53,593 nucleotides of DNA from Mycobacterium asiaticum (GTDB taxonomy: Bacteria; Actinomycetota; Actinomycetes; Mycobacteriales; Mycobacteriaceae), in the NCBI RefSeq assembly GCF_001668675.1, contig NZ_LZKQ01000033.1:1-53593 (forward strand). Direction: 5' to 3'. The translations under genes and the position numbers were made by a program. Of the stretch, positions 32,715 through 42,002 are shown piece after piece (within the stretch, counting starts at the first letter, position 1; each line of letters starts with the position of its first letter). The notes beneath the pieces were generated by a model. The model ran no database searches and was not told the DNA's origin. It saw only the letters and a program-made list of their open reading frames with translations.

Positions 32715-33041
32715 GTGCCGACGTACAGCTACGCGTGCACCGAATGCGGCCACCGCTTCGACAAGGTGCAGGCCTTCACCGATGACGCGCTGACCACTTG
32801 CGAGCAGTGCTCCGGCCGGCTGCGCAAGCTCTTCAACTCGGTCGGAGTCGTGTTCAAGGGCAGCGGTTTCTACCGCACCGACAGCCGCGAATCCGGCAAG
32901 AACGGCAAGAAAGAGGGCAGCTCGACCAACGGCTCGTCCTCGGGCGACTCCGGCTCGAGTTCCAGCTCGAGCTCCAGCGACAGCAAGTCATCCGGCTCGA
33001 CCGAGAAGGCCGCCTCCGCCACCGCCGCCGCGTCCACCTAA
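32715..33041 (+). CDS. ruc: FmdB-type zinc ribbon protein, redox-regulated chaperone (Ruc/Rv0991c-like)
   Basis: 108 aa: an N-terminal zinc ribbon with C8/C11 (YACTECGHRFD) and C29/C32 (TTCEQCSG), then a disordered Ser/Gly/Lys-rich tail (about 55-108). M. tuberculosis Rv0991c has this build and acts as a chaperone when its zinc cysteines are oxidised. GTG 32715 follows GGAGG (32705-32709). The upstream CIRCE at 32659-32685 makes it heat-inducible. The serine run in the tail is long and probably length-variable. Confidence 0.9.
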   Translation: MPTYSYACTECGHRFDKVQAFTDDALTTCEQCSGRLRKLFNSVGVVFKGSGFYRTDSRESGKNGKKEGSSTNGSSSGDSGSSSSSSSSDSKSSGSTEKAASATAAAST

Positions 33042-33106
33042 GCGGTTATCCACACACCGGCTGCGGCCGGCAGCAACCGACGGTCCACTGTGCCTACGGT
33101 GACCGC

Positions 33107-33775
33107 GTGCATGAACCGCCGCTGAATCCATCACTCTTCAGCCGTATCTCGACGGTGTGGCGTCCGGACTGGACCAGGACCGTACTGGCCCGACGGCTGG
33201 CCGCCGGCGGACTCGTCGTCTTGGCCGGCATTGCCGCGCTGCGGGCCAATCCGGACGGCGATCGCGTGGACGTGCTGGTCGCCGCGCGCGATCTGGGCCC
33301 CGGTACTGCACTCACCGCCGCTGATGTGCGATCCGAAAGCCGTTTGGCCACAACGGTTCCCGACGGCTCGCAGGCGGACCCGCATGCGGTGCTCGGCGCG
33401 ACGCTGGCCGGCCCGACCCGCCGCGGCGAGGTGTTCACCGACGTCCGACTGCTCAACAGCCGCCTGGCCGAGTCCACCGCAGGACCAGGCGCAAGGATCG
33501 TGCCGCTGCATCTGACCGACGACGCGCTCGTCGACTTGATCCGGGTCGGCGACGTGGTCGATGTGCTTGCCGCGCCCGCCAACGGAGCGCAGCCGTCGGC
33601 ACCCGCGGTGAGCAGGGTCATCGCGACCGACGCAATCGTGGTGCTCGTGTCGGCGAAGTCAAAGCTCCAGTCCAGCGAGGGTGACCGCGTAGTGTTGGTT
33701 GCGCTGCCGGCTCGCGTGGCGAACACGGTGGCGGGCTCGGCGCTGGGTCAGACGGTGACGTTGACCCTGCATTGA
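33107..33775 (+). CDS. SAF-domain membrane-anchored protein (Rv0990c-like, CpaB/RcpC-related)
   Basis: 222 aa: basic N-terminus, one transmembrane helix (AAGGLVVLAGIAALRA, about 33-48), then an SAF domain (VLVAARDLGPGTALTAADV, about 56-74) and a following strand-rich RcpC/CpaB-like domain ending LGQTVTLTLH. CpaB proteins are periplasmic parts of Flp pilus machines; no other pilus gene is nearby, so the role is open. GTG 33107 is chosen for TACGGT (33095-33100) 6 nt upstream, a leaderless promoter independent of the CIRCE-controlled gene 65 nt before. Confidence 0.7.
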   Translation: MHEPPLNPSLFSRISTVWRPDWTRTVLARRLAAGGLVVLAGIAALRANPDGDRVDVLVAARDLGPGTALTAADVRSESRLATTVPDGSQADPHAVLGATLAGPTRRGEVFTDVRLLNSRLAESTAGPGARIVPLHLTDDALVDLIRVGDVVDVLAAPANGAQPSAPAVSRVIATDAIVVLVSAKSKLQSSEGDRVVLVALPARVANTVAGSALGQTVTLTLH

Positions 33776-33841
33776 GCGCGTTGCCACCGTTGGGCACGTG
33801 ACCGATAGCAAACTCGGTCCAGTCCAGGAAGGGACGTCCTC

Positions 33842-34303
33842 ATGCTCAAAGGGTTCAAGGAGTTTCTCTCGCGGGGCAATATCGTCGACCTGTCCGTCGC
33901 GGTGGTCATCGGTACGGCGTTCACGGCGTTGGTCACGGCCTTCACCGACAGCATCATCAAGCCGCTGGTCAGTTCGATCGGTGTCGGCAAAGATCCGAAT
34001 ATCGGCGCCCTGAACATCCACGTTGCCGGCGCCTTCTACATCAACCTCAACGTGGTGCTCGCGGCGGCAATCAACTTCCTGCTGGTCGCCGCGGTGGTGT
34101 ACTTCCTGGTCGTGCTGCCCTACAGCAGGCTGCGCAAGCAGGGCGAGGTCGAACAGGCCGACGACGCGCAGGTGGTCCTGCTGCAAGAGATCCGCGACCT
34201 GCTCGCCCAGACCAACGGCGATTCCTCCACCGGAAAGCACGGCTCCCACGAAGCGCCCGAGGTTTCACCGCCACCCAACTACGGGCCGCGCGCCGACGCC
34301 TAG
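33842..34303 (+). CDS. mscL: Large-conductance mechanosensitive channel
   Basis: A 153-aa MscL, Rv0985c-like, a pentameric emergency-release channel for hypo-osmotic shock. The N-terminal [13 protein letters not shown] amphipathic helix, TM1 ([20 protein letters not shown], about 15-34), the periplasmic loop and TM2 ([21 protein letters not shown], about 78-98) and C-terminal charged helix bundle ([20 protein letters not shown]) are all clear. ATG 33842 has a GGAAGGGA Shine-Dalgarno. The last 30 residues are a Ser/Pro-rich tail. Confidence 0.96.
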   Translation: MLKGFKEFLSRGNIVDLSVAVVIGTAFTALVTAFTDSIIKPLVSSIGVGKDPNIGALNIHVAGAFYINLNVVLAAAINFLLVAAVVYFLVVLPYSRLRKQGEVEQADDAQVVLLQEIRDLLAQTNGDSSTGKHGSHEAPEVSPPPNYGPRADA

Positions 34304-34312
34304 CCTCGAAAG

Positions 34313-34858
34313 TCAGATCTCCAGGCTGGACAGCTGCCCGATGATGTAGGCGGCCAGCGGATTCAGCGTGGCCATCCCGTCGCGCACGGCGTAGCGGGAA
34401 CCGGCCAGGTTCACCACCAGCGTGCTGCCCGAGACACCGGCCAGCCCGCGCGACAGGCCCGCGTCGGTGATGCCCGCGGACAGGCCGGAGCCACGGATGG
34501 CCTCGGCAATGCCCAGGATCTCCCGGTCCAGAATTTCGCGGGTGGCCTCGGGAGTGACATCGCGCGGCGTCACACCGGTGCCGCCGACCGACACCACCAG
34601 GTCGACCCCGCCGATCACCGCGGTGTTCAGCGCGTTGCGGATCTCGACCTCGTCGGCTTCGACCGCCACCACGCCGTCGACCACGAAACCGGCCTCGGTG
34701 AGCAGTTCGGTGACCAACGGGCCGCTGTGGTCCTCGTCGCCGTGCGCGGTGCGGTCGTCGACAACGACAACCAGAGCCCGGCCCACCACCAACTCCGCAC
34801 CCTGTTCCATGGGTGCCACCGTATATCCGAGGTCAGACAGCTGACCCTCCGCGTTCAT
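34313..34858 (-). CDS. moaB2: MoaB/Mog family protein (MoaB2)
   Basis: A 181-aa MoaB/MogA-fold protein, Rv0984-like. ALVVVVDDRTAHGDEDHSGPLV (two parts, about 28-49), DLVVSVGGTGVTPRDVTPEATR (about 85-106, the molybdopterin-binding GGTG) and NLAGSRYAVRDGMATLNPL near the end. Such proteins adenylylate molybdopterin, though MoaB2 may have other partners. ATG 34858 overlaps the pepD TGA (TGATG), so it is translationally coupled to pepD, an unusual pairing conserved in M. tuberculosis. Confidence 0.9.
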   Translation of the reverse strand: MNAEGQLSDLGYTVAPMEQGAELVVGRALVVVVDDRTAHGDEDHSGPLVTELLTEAGFVVDGVVAVEADEVEIRNALNTAVIGGVDLVVSVGGTGVTPRDVTPEATREILDREILGIAEAIRGSGLSAGITDAGLSRGLAGVSGSTLVVNLAGSRYAVRDGMATLNPLAAYIIGQLSSLEI

Positions 34859-36333
34859 CACTGCTCTGCCTTCCCGAGCGTCACCTGCACCGTGCGGGTA
34901 CCGCCGGCCGGATCCTGATAGGTCAGCGTCACTTTGTCACCCGGGGCCTTCGAACGAACGGCGGCCACCAACGCGTCGGCGCTGTTGATCGTGCGGTCGT
35001 CGACCTTGGTGACGACGACCCCCTTGGGTAGCCCGGCGTTGGCGGCCGCGCCGTTGCCGACGACCTCCATCACCTTGGCACCCGGCACTCCCTTGTCCGT
35101 GGTGACCTGCACCCCGAGAGACGCGTGCGACGCCTTGCCGGTGCTGATCAGCTCGTCGGCGATGCGTTTGGCCTGGTCGACCGGGATCGCGAAGCCCAGG
35201 CCGATCGAGCCGCTCTGGGCATCGCCCGAGTCCGCGCCCAGGGTGGCGATGGCCGAGTTGATGCCGATCAGCTGCCCGTTCATGTTCACCAGCGCGCCCC
35301 CGGAGTTACCGGGGTTGATCGCGGCGTCGGTCTGGATCGCGTCGAGGACCGTGTTCTGGTTGCCGGCCTCACCGGTGGTGGACACCGGCCGGTTGAGTGC
35401 GCTGACGATCCCCGTGGTCACGGTGCCGGCCAGGCCCAGCGGCGATCCGATGGCCAGCACCGGCTGTCCAACCCGCAGGCCGGATGACGAGCCCATGGCG
35501 ATCGGCGTCAGACCGGACGCGCCCTGCACCCGGATCACGGCGATGTCGCTGGTGGGATCGGCACCGACCACCGAGAACGGGGCGGTGCGACCGTCGGAGA
35601 ACGTCACCGTCGTCTTGGGCGGAGGACTGCCCGCGGGCGGCTTGGCGGCCGCCGCAACGACGTGGTTGTTGGTCAGGATCAGCCCGTCCGCCGACAGGAT
35701 CACGCCCGAGCCCTCCTCGGATTGGCGACCCAGGTCGGTCTCCAGCATCACGACGCTGGGCACCACCTTGGCGGCCACCTGCTCGACCGAGCCCGGCGGC
35801 ATGTTGGCTGCCGGCACGCTGGGCGCGCCGCCCGACGCGGCCGTCGTACCGGGGGTGCCGCCAGTCGTGTGACCCAACTCCACCACGGTCGCCGCCGTTC
35901 CGCCGATACCGGCGGACACCACCGCGATGGCCAGCGCACCGAAGATCAGCCCGCCAGACCGGCGCCGGCGGGGCGGCGGTCCCATCGGCGGCGGCATCAT
36001 CGCCGGGATGGGCCCCGGCCCGGTCCCGCCGGGAATCGGACCCGGCCCAGTGTGGATCGGATGCGAGCCGGTTCCGGTGGGTATCGCATGCGTGCCCGTG
36101 TTGCCCGGTATCGGGCCCGAGCCGGTGTGGCCGGGTATCGCGCCCACGCCCGTACCGCTGAGCGGGTCGTAGGAGGACCGGTACTGCGGCTGCTGCGGCG
36201 ACTGATAGCGCCAGTCGAACTGCTGGTTGTAGTGCTGCTGCCCGTGGGCATAGGCAGGCGGCACCGGCTGGTTTGGCGCGGCGCCATAGCCAGGCTGCTG
36301 CGGCGGTGGCGAATACCTCGGGTGATTCGTCAT
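34858..36333 (-). CDS. pepD: HtrA-like serine protease PepD with expanded N-terminal repeat
   Basis: 491 aa, Rv0983-like. A Pro/Gln-rich cytosolic N-terminus, one transmembrane helix (about 129-151, GGLIFGALAIAVVSAGIGG), a trypsin-like domain with catalytic His (LTNNHVV), Asp (TSDIAVI) and Ser (NPGNSGGALV), and a C-terminal PDZ domain (about 385-485). Residues about 62-118 hold about six imperfect 8-10-residue units such as TGSGPIPGN and TGTHAIPTG, longer than I recall in M. tuberculosis PepD. ATG 36333 (MTNHPRYSPPP). It degrades misfolded envelope proteins and belongs to the MprAB/SigE stress circuit encoded just upstream. Confidence 0.94.
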   Translation of the reverse strand: MTNHPRYSPPPQQPGYGAAPNQPVPPAYAHGQQHYNQQFDWRYQSPQQPQYRSSYDPLSGTGVGAIPGHTGSGPIPGNTGTHAIPTGTGSHPIHTGPGPIPGGTGPGPIPAMMPPPMGPPPRRRRSGGLIFGALAIAVVSAGIGGTAATVVELGHTTGGTPGTTAASGGAPSVPAANMPPGSVEQVAAKVVPSVVMLETDLGRQSEEGSGVILSADGLILTNNHVVAAAAKPPAGSPPPKTTVTFSDGRTAPFSVVGADPTSDIAVIRVQGASGLTPIAMGSSSGLRVGQPVLAIGSPLGLAGTVTTGIVSALNRPVSTTGEAGNQNTVLDAIQTDAAINPGNSGGALVNMNGQLIGINSAIATLGADSGDAQSGSIGLGFAIPVDQAKRIADELISTGKASHASLGVQVTTDKGVPGAKVMEVVGNGAAANAGLPKGVVVTKVDDRTINSADALVAAVRSKAPGDKVTLTYQDPAGGTRTVQVTLGKAEQ

Positions 36334-36389
36334 GACGCTAGAACGCTCTTCTCTACTTCGGGGGCTCGGGTAAGGCCGACTCGCGCATG

Positions 36390-36443
36390 CCTTGCGTGCA
36401 TGGCTTTGGTCTTTAACACTAACTGCACAACCACCTTGCGTGC
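36390..36443. repeat. Direct repeat CCTTGCGTGC x2 in pepD upstream region
   Basis: CCTTGCGTGC occurs at 36390-36399 and 36434-36443, 44 nt apart (four helical turns), in the 115-nt gap between the mprB stop and the pepD start. MprA is known to bind loosely conserved direct repeats ahead of its targets, including pepD, so these may be its sites; this is inference. Confidence 0.4.
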
Positions 36444-36448
36444 GCGAA

Positions 36449-37990
36449 CTAAGAATCGACTGAGATGACGTTCGCCGAACCCCGTGAGTCCGCGCCGTCT
36501 CCGGAGTCGGGCTGATCAGATGTTGCGGGCGGCTCGTCCGTTGCGTCGTCGACCTCGGCCGGATATGCCGGCGCGGGCATCGGGCGACCGGGAAGCAACA
36601 CGAAAATCGATGTGCCCGGCGGTTGTTTGCGCGGGTCGGTGTCCTCGACGCGCAACGATCCACCGTGATTCAGCACGACCTGTTTGACAATTGCCAGACC
36701 CAGACCGGACCCGGGCATCGCGCGCGCCGATGTCGAGCGGTAAAAGCGCTCGAACACCAGGCGCCGTTCCTGCGGGGGGATGCCGGGACCCTGATCCGAC
36801 ACCACCAGCTCGGCGTGGGACGGGTCCAGTTGGCGCAGCACCACTCCCACATGACCGCCCGGCGGACTCCATTTGGCCGCGTTGTCCATGAGATTCAGTG
36901 CCGCTCGCGATAACCCCGCCGTGTCGCCGTAGACCTGCCACGGGATGATATCGACGTCGAAGTGAACGTCGTTGCGGCGCCGGCGAACTCGTTCGAGGCT
37001 ACGGTCGATGACGTCGGCCATGTCGACCGGCTCGTGCACCGCGTGACCGGCGTCACCGCGGGTGAGATCGACCAAATCGCCTACCAGAGTTGACAATTCC
37101 TCGATCTGGGCCAACACGTCGGCGCGCAGATCCACCATCTCCTGCTCGGGTAACCGCGGCGCGCCCGGCTCCATCGAGGCCATCAGCAGTTCGACGTTCG
37201 TGCGCAACGACGTGAGCGGGGTGCGCAATTCATGTCCGGCGTCGGTGACGAGTCGCGTCTGGCGATCCCGCGACTCGGCCAATGCCCGCAACATCAGATT
37301 GAAGGCCTCAGTGAGCCTGGCGAGTTCGTCGCTGCCGAACACCGGGATGGGCCGCAGGTCGTCGGTGCGCGCGACACGTTCGGCCGCTTCGGTGAGGCGA
37401 CCGACCGGACGCAGCCCGGCCCGGGTGACCATGCCGCCGGCCACCGCGGCGACCGCAACACCGACGCCCCCGACCATCAGCAGCACAAAGCGCAGTTTTC
37501 CCATGACGGCTTCGGTCGGCCTCAGACTCTTCGAGATCAGAAGCGAGCTGCCGTTGGGCAGATGAATGGCGAGTACGCGCTGATCGGACGCGGTGCGCCG
37601 GGACATGAACAATTCACCCCGGATGACCGCCTTTTCCGGTGTGCCGACCGGCAGCGTCTGGCCCGGCTGGTTGGCGGTGTAGATCGATTTGCCGGGGTTC
37701 ACCAGCATGGCGTTGACATCCGAGTAGGCGGTGCCTTCGATCGCCTTGCCCGGGTCGGCGGCCAGCGAGCCGCTGGCGATCAGCAACTGCGCCCGGCTCT
37801 GCAGCTGGTTGTCGATATCGCTGTACAGCGCGGCCGAGATCACCGCATAGACGGCGAACGACATCAGCAGCACCACCATCGCCACCATGGACATCGCCAG
37901 CAGCATCACCCGCCACCGCAGCGACAGCGAGCTGGTGGCCCGCAACGGTGCGCGCCTCACCCGGCCAGGACGGCGGAGCCGAAGTATCAA
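36449..37990 (-). CDS. mprB: Sensor histidine kinase MprB
   Basis: A 513-aa sensor kinase, Rv0982-like. TM1 ([23 protein letters not shown] split, about 28-52), an extracytoplasmic domain (about 55-165), TM2 ([19 protein letters not shown], about 168-187), HAMP, the H-box [17 protein letters not shown] (about 245-261) with phospho-His, N-box [10 protein letters not shown], and G boxes DQGPGIP and GSGLGLAIV. It senses envelope stress (DnaK-bound in M. tuberculosis). TTG 37990 overlaps the mprA TGA (TTGA). The C-terminal acidic tail ends ANVISVDS, conserved with the M. tuberculosis protein. Confidence 0.94.
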   Translation of the reverse strand: MILRLRRPGRVRRAPLRATSSLSLRWRVMLLAMSMVAMVVLLMSFAVYAVISAALYSDIDNQLQSRAQLLIASGSLAADPGKAIEGTAYSDVNAMLVNPGKSIYTANQPGQTLPVGTPEKAVIRGELFMSRRTASDQRVLAIHLPNGSSLLISKSLRPTEAVMGKLRFVLLMVGGVGVAVAAVAGGMVTRAGLRPVGRLTEAAERVARTDDLRPIPVFGSDELARLTEAFNLMLRALAESRDRQTRLVTDAGHELRTPLTSLRTNVELLMASMEPGAPRLPEQEMVDLRADVLAQIEELSTLVGDLVDLTRGDAGHAVHEPVDMADVIDRSLERVRRRRNDVHFDVDIIPWQVYGDTAGLSRAALNLMDNAAKWSPPGGHVGVVLRQLDPSHAELVVSDQGPGIPPQERRLVFERFYRSTSARAMPGSGLGLAIVKQVVLNHGGSLRVEDTDPRKQPPGTSIFVLLPGRPMPAPAYPAEVDDATDEPPATSDQPDSGDGADSRGSANVISVDS

Positions 37991-38673
37991 GGCGGGGTTT
38001 CGCGTAGCACGTAACCCACGCCGCGGACGGTGTGGATCAGCCGCGGCTCGCCGTCGGCCTCGGTCTTGCGGCGCAGATACCCGACGTAGACCTCGAGGGC
38101 GTTACCCGAGGTGGGAAAGTCGAATCCCCACACCTCTTCCAGAATCCGGCTGCGGGTCAGGACCCGCCGCGGGTTGGCGATCAGCATCTCCAGCAGCGCG
38201 AACTCGGTGCGGGTCAGACTGATGCGGCGTTGCCCGCGGATCACTTCACGGGTGACCGGGTCCAGGCTCAGGTCGGAGAAGGTCATCGCCACCGACTCCG
38301 CGGCGTCGTCGGGCTTGGTGCGCCGCAGCAACGCCCGCATCCGCGCCAGCAGCTCCTCGAGGGCGAACGGCTTGGGCAGGTAATCATCGGCGCCGGCGTC
38401 CAGCCCGGCGACGCGCTCGGACACCGAGTCGCGGGCGGTGAGCACCAGAATCGGCAGGTCGTCGCCGGTACTGCGCAGCTGACGGCACACTTCCAGACCG
38501 TCCAGCCGCGGCATCATCACGTCCAGGACCAGCGCGTCGGGCCGGTCACTGGCGATCAGCTCGAGCGCCTCGACCCCGTCGTGGGCCAGGTCAACCGAGT
38601 AGCCGTTGAAGGAAAGAGACCTGCGCAGCGACTCGCGCACTGCGCGATCGTCGTCGACGACAAGTATTCGCAC
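37987..38673 (-). CDS. mprA: Response regulator MprA
   Basis: A 228-aa OmpR/PhoB-type regulator, Rv0981-like. Receiver domain with acidic pocket VVDDD (about 5-9), phospho-acceptor Asp in LVLDVMMP (about 48), Thr in LTARD and Lys in PKPF; C-terminal winged helix about 130-225 ([31 protein letters not shown] in two parts). It controls persistence and envelope-stress genes, including sigE, pepD and itself in M. tuberculosis. GTG 38673 has a weak NANNNT (GAAACT) 7 nt upstream. Confidence 0.95.
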   Translation of the reverse strand: MRILVVDDDRAVRESLRRSLSFNGYSVDLAHDGVEALELIASDRPDALVLDVMMPRLDGLEVCRQLRSTGDDLPILVLTARDSVSERVAGLDAGADDYLPKPFALEELLARMRALLRRTKPDDAAESVAMTFSDLSLDPVTREVIRGQRRISLTRTEFALLEMLIANPRRVLTRSRILEEVWGFDFPTSGNALEVYVGYLRRKTEADGEPRLIHTVRGVGYVLRETPP

Positions 38674-38727
38674 GTCGCCTAGTTTCGTACGAACGCCTGA
38701 GAGCGGCCTGAGAGGCGCGCCGAGGTA

Positions 38728-38901
38728 TTAACGCTTGTCGAGGTCGATGAGGCCCAGGCGGGCGGCCTTGAGCAGCCGACGAGGCACCTTGTGCTTCTGG
38801 CCGGCCACGGTGACGCCGACCAGCTCGGTCGAGGTGGCCTTCCACTGCGAGCGCCGGCTGCGGGTGTTCGAGCGCGACATTCTGCGCTTAGGTACGGCCA
38901 T
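38728..38901 (-). CDS. rpmF: 50S ribosomal protein L32
   Basis: A 57-aa L32 ([19 protein letters not shown] at the start, ending GLIDLDKR). Length and sequence match Rv0979A. It lacks the CxxC zinc motif found in some bacterial L32 proteins, so it does not need zinc. ATG 38901; the stop lies 54 nt from the mprA start region. It is divergent from the AtuA operon across a 227-nt gap. Confidence 0.95.
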   Translation of the reverse strand: MAVPKRRMSRSNTRSRRSQWKATSTELVGVTVAGQKHKVPRRLLKAARLGLIDLDKR

Positions 38902-39064
38902 GGTCGGGCCTAACTCCTCGGTCGGGGTTACGGACGGGTGTGTCGCGCTTCATGACCTGGACGGCCGAACGGCGACAGTTGTTGTCAAGGGTAGTCGGTG
39001 AGCCGCCGGTCGCCAAAATGACGGGAGGCGCCGAGCCAGTTGGCGGGATACCCGCGCCACCCGC

Positions 39065-39081
39065 TAACCTACCGGTTGGTT
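39065..39081. promoter_or_regulatory. Palindrome overlapping a -10, candidate operator of the AtuA operon
   Basis: AACCTACCGGTTGGTT (39066-39081) is symmetrical about ACCGGT with 14 of 16 positions pairing (one mismatched pair). It overlaps a TAACCT -10 (39065-39070), so a bound repressor would block the operon. The shape suits a TetR-type regulator; none is encoded next to it. Confidence 0.55.
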
Positions 39082-39128
39082 GGTTGCTCGACTGCGCTCG
39101 CCGCGCATCCCAATGGAGGGAGGACGCA

Positions 39129-40832
39129 TTGGCCCCCGAGTCTGGTGCCGTGCGTATCGCGAACTGTTCCGGTTTCTACGGTGACCGGTTGTCCGCCATG
39201 CGCGAGATGCTCACCGGCGGCGAAGTGGACTTCCTCACCGGCGACTATCTGGCCGAGCTGACCATGCTGATCCTGGGCCGTGACCGGATGAAGAACCCCG
39301 ACCGCGGCTATGCCAAGACCTTTCTGACCCAGCTCGAGGAATGCCTGGGCCTGGCTCACGAGCGCGGCGTGCGCATCGTGGCCAACGCCGGCGGTCTGAA
39401 CCCGGCCGGTCTGGCCGACGCGGTGCGCGCCCTGGCCGAGCGGCTGGGCGTGCCGGCACGGGTCGCCCATGTCGAAGGCGACGATCTGCAGGCCCGGGCG
39501 GCCGAGTTGGGACTCGGTTCGCCGCTGACGGCCAACGCCTATCTGGGTGGCTGGGGCATCGCGGACTGCCTCAATGCCGGGGCGGATGTGGTGGTGACCG
39601 GCCGGGTCACCGACGCCTCGGTGATCGTCGGATCCGCGGCCGCGCACTTCGGCTGGGGCCGCACCGACTACAACCAGCTCGCCGGGGCGGTCGTGGCCGG
39701 TCACGTCATCGAGTGCGGCGTGCAGGCCACCGGCGGTAACTTCTCCTTCTTCACCGAGATACCGGACCTGACGTACGCCGGCTTCCCGTTGGCCGAGGTC
39801 AACGTTGACGGCACCGCCGTCATCACCAAGCACCCGGGCACCGGCGGCCTGGTCAGCGTCGACACAGTCACCGCGCAACTGCTCTACGAAATCACCGGGG
39901 CCCGGTACGCCAACCCCGACGTGACGGCCCGGATGGACAGCATCGAGCTGTCGTCCGACGGGCCCGACCGGGTCCGGATCAGCGGAGTGGTGGGTGAACC
40001 GCCGCCGCCCACCCTGAAGGTGTCGCTGAACAGCATCGGCGGGTTCCGCAACGCGATGACTTTTGTGCTGACCGGGTTGGACATCGAAGCCAAGGCGGAA
40101 TTGGTGCGGCGTCAACTCGAAGCCACGCTGACGGTCAAGCCCGCCGAGTTGGAATGGACGCTGGCCCGCACCGACCACCCCGACGCCGACACCGAAGAGG
40201 CGGCCAGCGCGCTGCTCAGTTGCGTGGTGCGCGATCCCGATCCCGCCAACGTGGGACGCAAATTCTCCGGCGCCGCAGTGGAATTGGCGTTGGCCAGCTA
40301 TCCGGGCTTCACCGCCACCACCCCTCCCGGCGACGGCCAGGTGTACGGAGTGTTCACCCCCGGCTACGTCGACGCCGGCCTGGTGCCGCACATCGCGGTC
40401 CACCCCGATGGCACGAGAAGCGAAATCGCGCCGGCCACAGAGACCTTGGCTTTGGAGCTGGCCGAGACACCGGCGCTGCCCGACCCGTTGCCGGCCGGGC
40501 CCACCCGCCGAGCGCCGCTCGGTTTGATCGCCGGCGCCCGCAGCGGCGACAAGGGCGGGTCCGCCAACGTCGGTGTCTGGGTGCGCACCGACGACCAGTG
40601 GCGCTGGCTGGCCAACACACTGACCGTCGAGCTGCTCAAGGAACTGCTTCCCGAAACGGCCGACTTGCCGGTGACCCGGCACGTGCTGCCCAATCTGCGG
40701 GCGGTGAACTTTGTAATTGAGGGAATCCTCGGGCAAGGCGTCGCCTACCAGGCGCGCTTCGACCCGCAGGCCAAGGGGCTGGGCGAATGGCTGCGCAGCC
40801 GCCACGTCGATATTCCAGAAGGACTGTTATGA
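39129..40832 (+). CDS. AtuA-like protein (DUF1446), acyclic terpene utilisation family
   Basis: A 567-aa protein, Rv0976c-like. VRIANCSGFYGDRLSAMREML near the N-terminus (first half about 8-20), VDFLTGDYLAELTM, ANAGGLNPAG, VTGRVTDASVIVG and HPGTGGLVSVDTVTAQLLYEI are AtuA/DUF1446 signatures; the C-terminal about 110 residues form the small AtuA_C domain (IAGARSGDKGGSANVGVW). Biochemical activity is unknown. TTG 39129 is chosen because GGAGGGAGGA (39115-39124) lies just upstream. Its stop overlaps the next start (ATGA). Confidence 0.8.
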   Translation: MAPESGAVRIANCSGFYGDRLSAMREMLTGGEVDFLTGDYLAELTMLILGRDRMKNPDRGYAKTFLTQLEECLGLAHERGVRIVANAGGLNPAGLADAVRALAERLGVPARVAHVEGDDLQARAAELGLGSPLTANAYLGGWGIADCLNAGADVVVTGRVTDASVIVGSAAAHFGWGRTDYNQLAGAVVAGHVIECGVQATGGNFSFFTEIPDLTYAGFPLAEVNVDGTAVITKHPGTGGLVSVDTVTAQLLYEITGARYANPDVTARMDSIELSSDGPDRVRISGVVGEPPPPTLKVSLNSIGGFRNAMTFVLTGLDIEAKAELVRRQLEATLTVKPAELEWTLARTDHPDADTEEAASALLSCVVRDPDPANVGRKFSGAAVELALASYPGFTATTPPGDGQVYGVFTPGYVDAGLVPHIAVHPDGTRSEIAPATETLALELAETPALPDPLPAGPTRRAPLGLIAGARSGDKGGSANVGVWVRTDDQWRWLANTLTVELLKELLPETADLPVTRHVLPNLRAVNFVIEGILGQGVAYQARFDPQAKGLGEWLRSRHVDIPEGLL

Positions 40833-41977
40833 ATCTGTGGACCACACCGGAGCGTGAGCAGCTGCGAAAAACGGTGCGCTCCTTTGCCGAACGGGAAATT
40901 CTGCCGCACATCGACGAGTGGGAACGCAGCGGCGAATTGCCGCGCGACCTGCACCGGCGGGCCGGCGACGCGGGCTTGCTGGGCGCCAACTTTCCCGAGT
41001 CGGCTGGCGGTGGCGGCGGTGACGGCGCCGATGCGGTGATCATCTGCGAGGAGATGCACGAGGCCGGCGCGCCGGGTGGGGTGTTCGCATCGCTGTTCAC
41101 CTGCGGCATCGCGGTGCCGCACATCATTGCCTCCGGGGACGAGCGGCTGATCGAGACCTACGTGCGGCCCACGCTGGCGGGCGAGAAGATCGGCTCCCTG
41201 GCCATCACCGAGCCCGGCGGCGGTTCCGACGTCGGTCACCTGCGCACCAGCGCGGTCCGCGACGGCGACCACTACGTGGTCAACGGCGCCAAGACCTACA
41301 TCACCTCCGGGGTCCGCGCCGATTACGTCGTCACCGCGGTACGCACCGGCGGCCCTGGCGCGGGCGGGGTTTCGCTGCTGGTGGTCGACAAGGGCACACC
41401 CGGTTTCGAGGTGAGCCGCAAGCTGGACAAGATGGGCTGGCGGTCCTCGGACACCGCAGAGCTCTCCTACACCGACGTGCGGGTGCCGGTAACCAACCTG
41501 GTCGGCGAGGAGAACAGCGGCTTCGCCCAGATCGCTCAGGCATTCGTCTCCGAACGCATCGGGCTTGCCGCGCAGGCGTATTCGAGTGCGCAGCGCTGCC
41601 TGGACATCACCGCGCAATGGTGCCGCGACCGGGAAACTTTCGGCCGTCCGCTGATCTCGCGGCAGGCCGTGCAGAACACGCTGGCCGAGATGGCCCGTCG
41701 GATCGACGTCGCCCGGGTGTACTCCCGGCATGTGGTCGAACGGCAGCTGGCCGGCGAGACGAACCTGATCGCGGAGGTCTGCTTCGCCAAGAACACCGCC
41801 GTCGAGGCCGGCGAGTGGGTGGCCAACCAGGGCGTCCAATTGTTCGGCGGCATGGGCTATATGGCCGAATCGGAGATCGAACGCCAATACCGGGACATGA
41901 GGATCATCGGCATCGGCGGCGGGACCACGGAAATTCTGACCGCGCTGGCGGCCAAGCTGCTTGGCTACCAGTCATGA
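40829..41977 (+). CDS. fadE13: Acyl-CoA dehydrogenase FadE13
   Basis: A 382-aa acyl-CoA dehydrogenase, Rv0975c-like. FAD-site motif LAITEPGGGSDVGHLRT (about 125-141), YVVNGAKTYITSG, and the C-terminal signature QLFGGMGYMAESEIERQYRDMRI with IGIGGGTTEI. The IGGGTTEI ending (no Glu at the medium-chain position) is usual for isovaleryl- and citronellyl-CoA-type enzymes. ATG 40829 overlaps the upstream stop, and accD2 follows 25 nt later. Confidence 0.9.
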   Translation: MNLWTTPEREQLRKTVRSFAEREILPHIDEWERSGELPRDLHRRAGDAGLLGANFPESAGGGGGDGADAVIICEEMHEAGAPGGVFASLFTCGIAVPHIIASGDERLIETYVRPTLAGEKIGSLAITEPGGGSDVGHLRTSAVRDGDHYVVNGAKTYITSGVRADYVVTAVRTGGPGAGGVSLLVVDKGTPGFEVSRKLDKMGWRSSDTAELSYTDVRVPVTNLVGEENSGFAQIAQAFVSERIGLAAQAYSSAQRCLDITAQWCRDRETFGRPLISRQAVQNTLAEMARRIDVARVYSRHVVERQLAGETNLIAEVCFAKNTAVEAGEWVANQGVQLFGGMGYMAESEIERQYRDMRIIGIGGGTTEILTALAAKLLGYQS

Positions 41978-42002
41978 TCGTTCTGAATCGTCGGAGGTGG
42001 TC

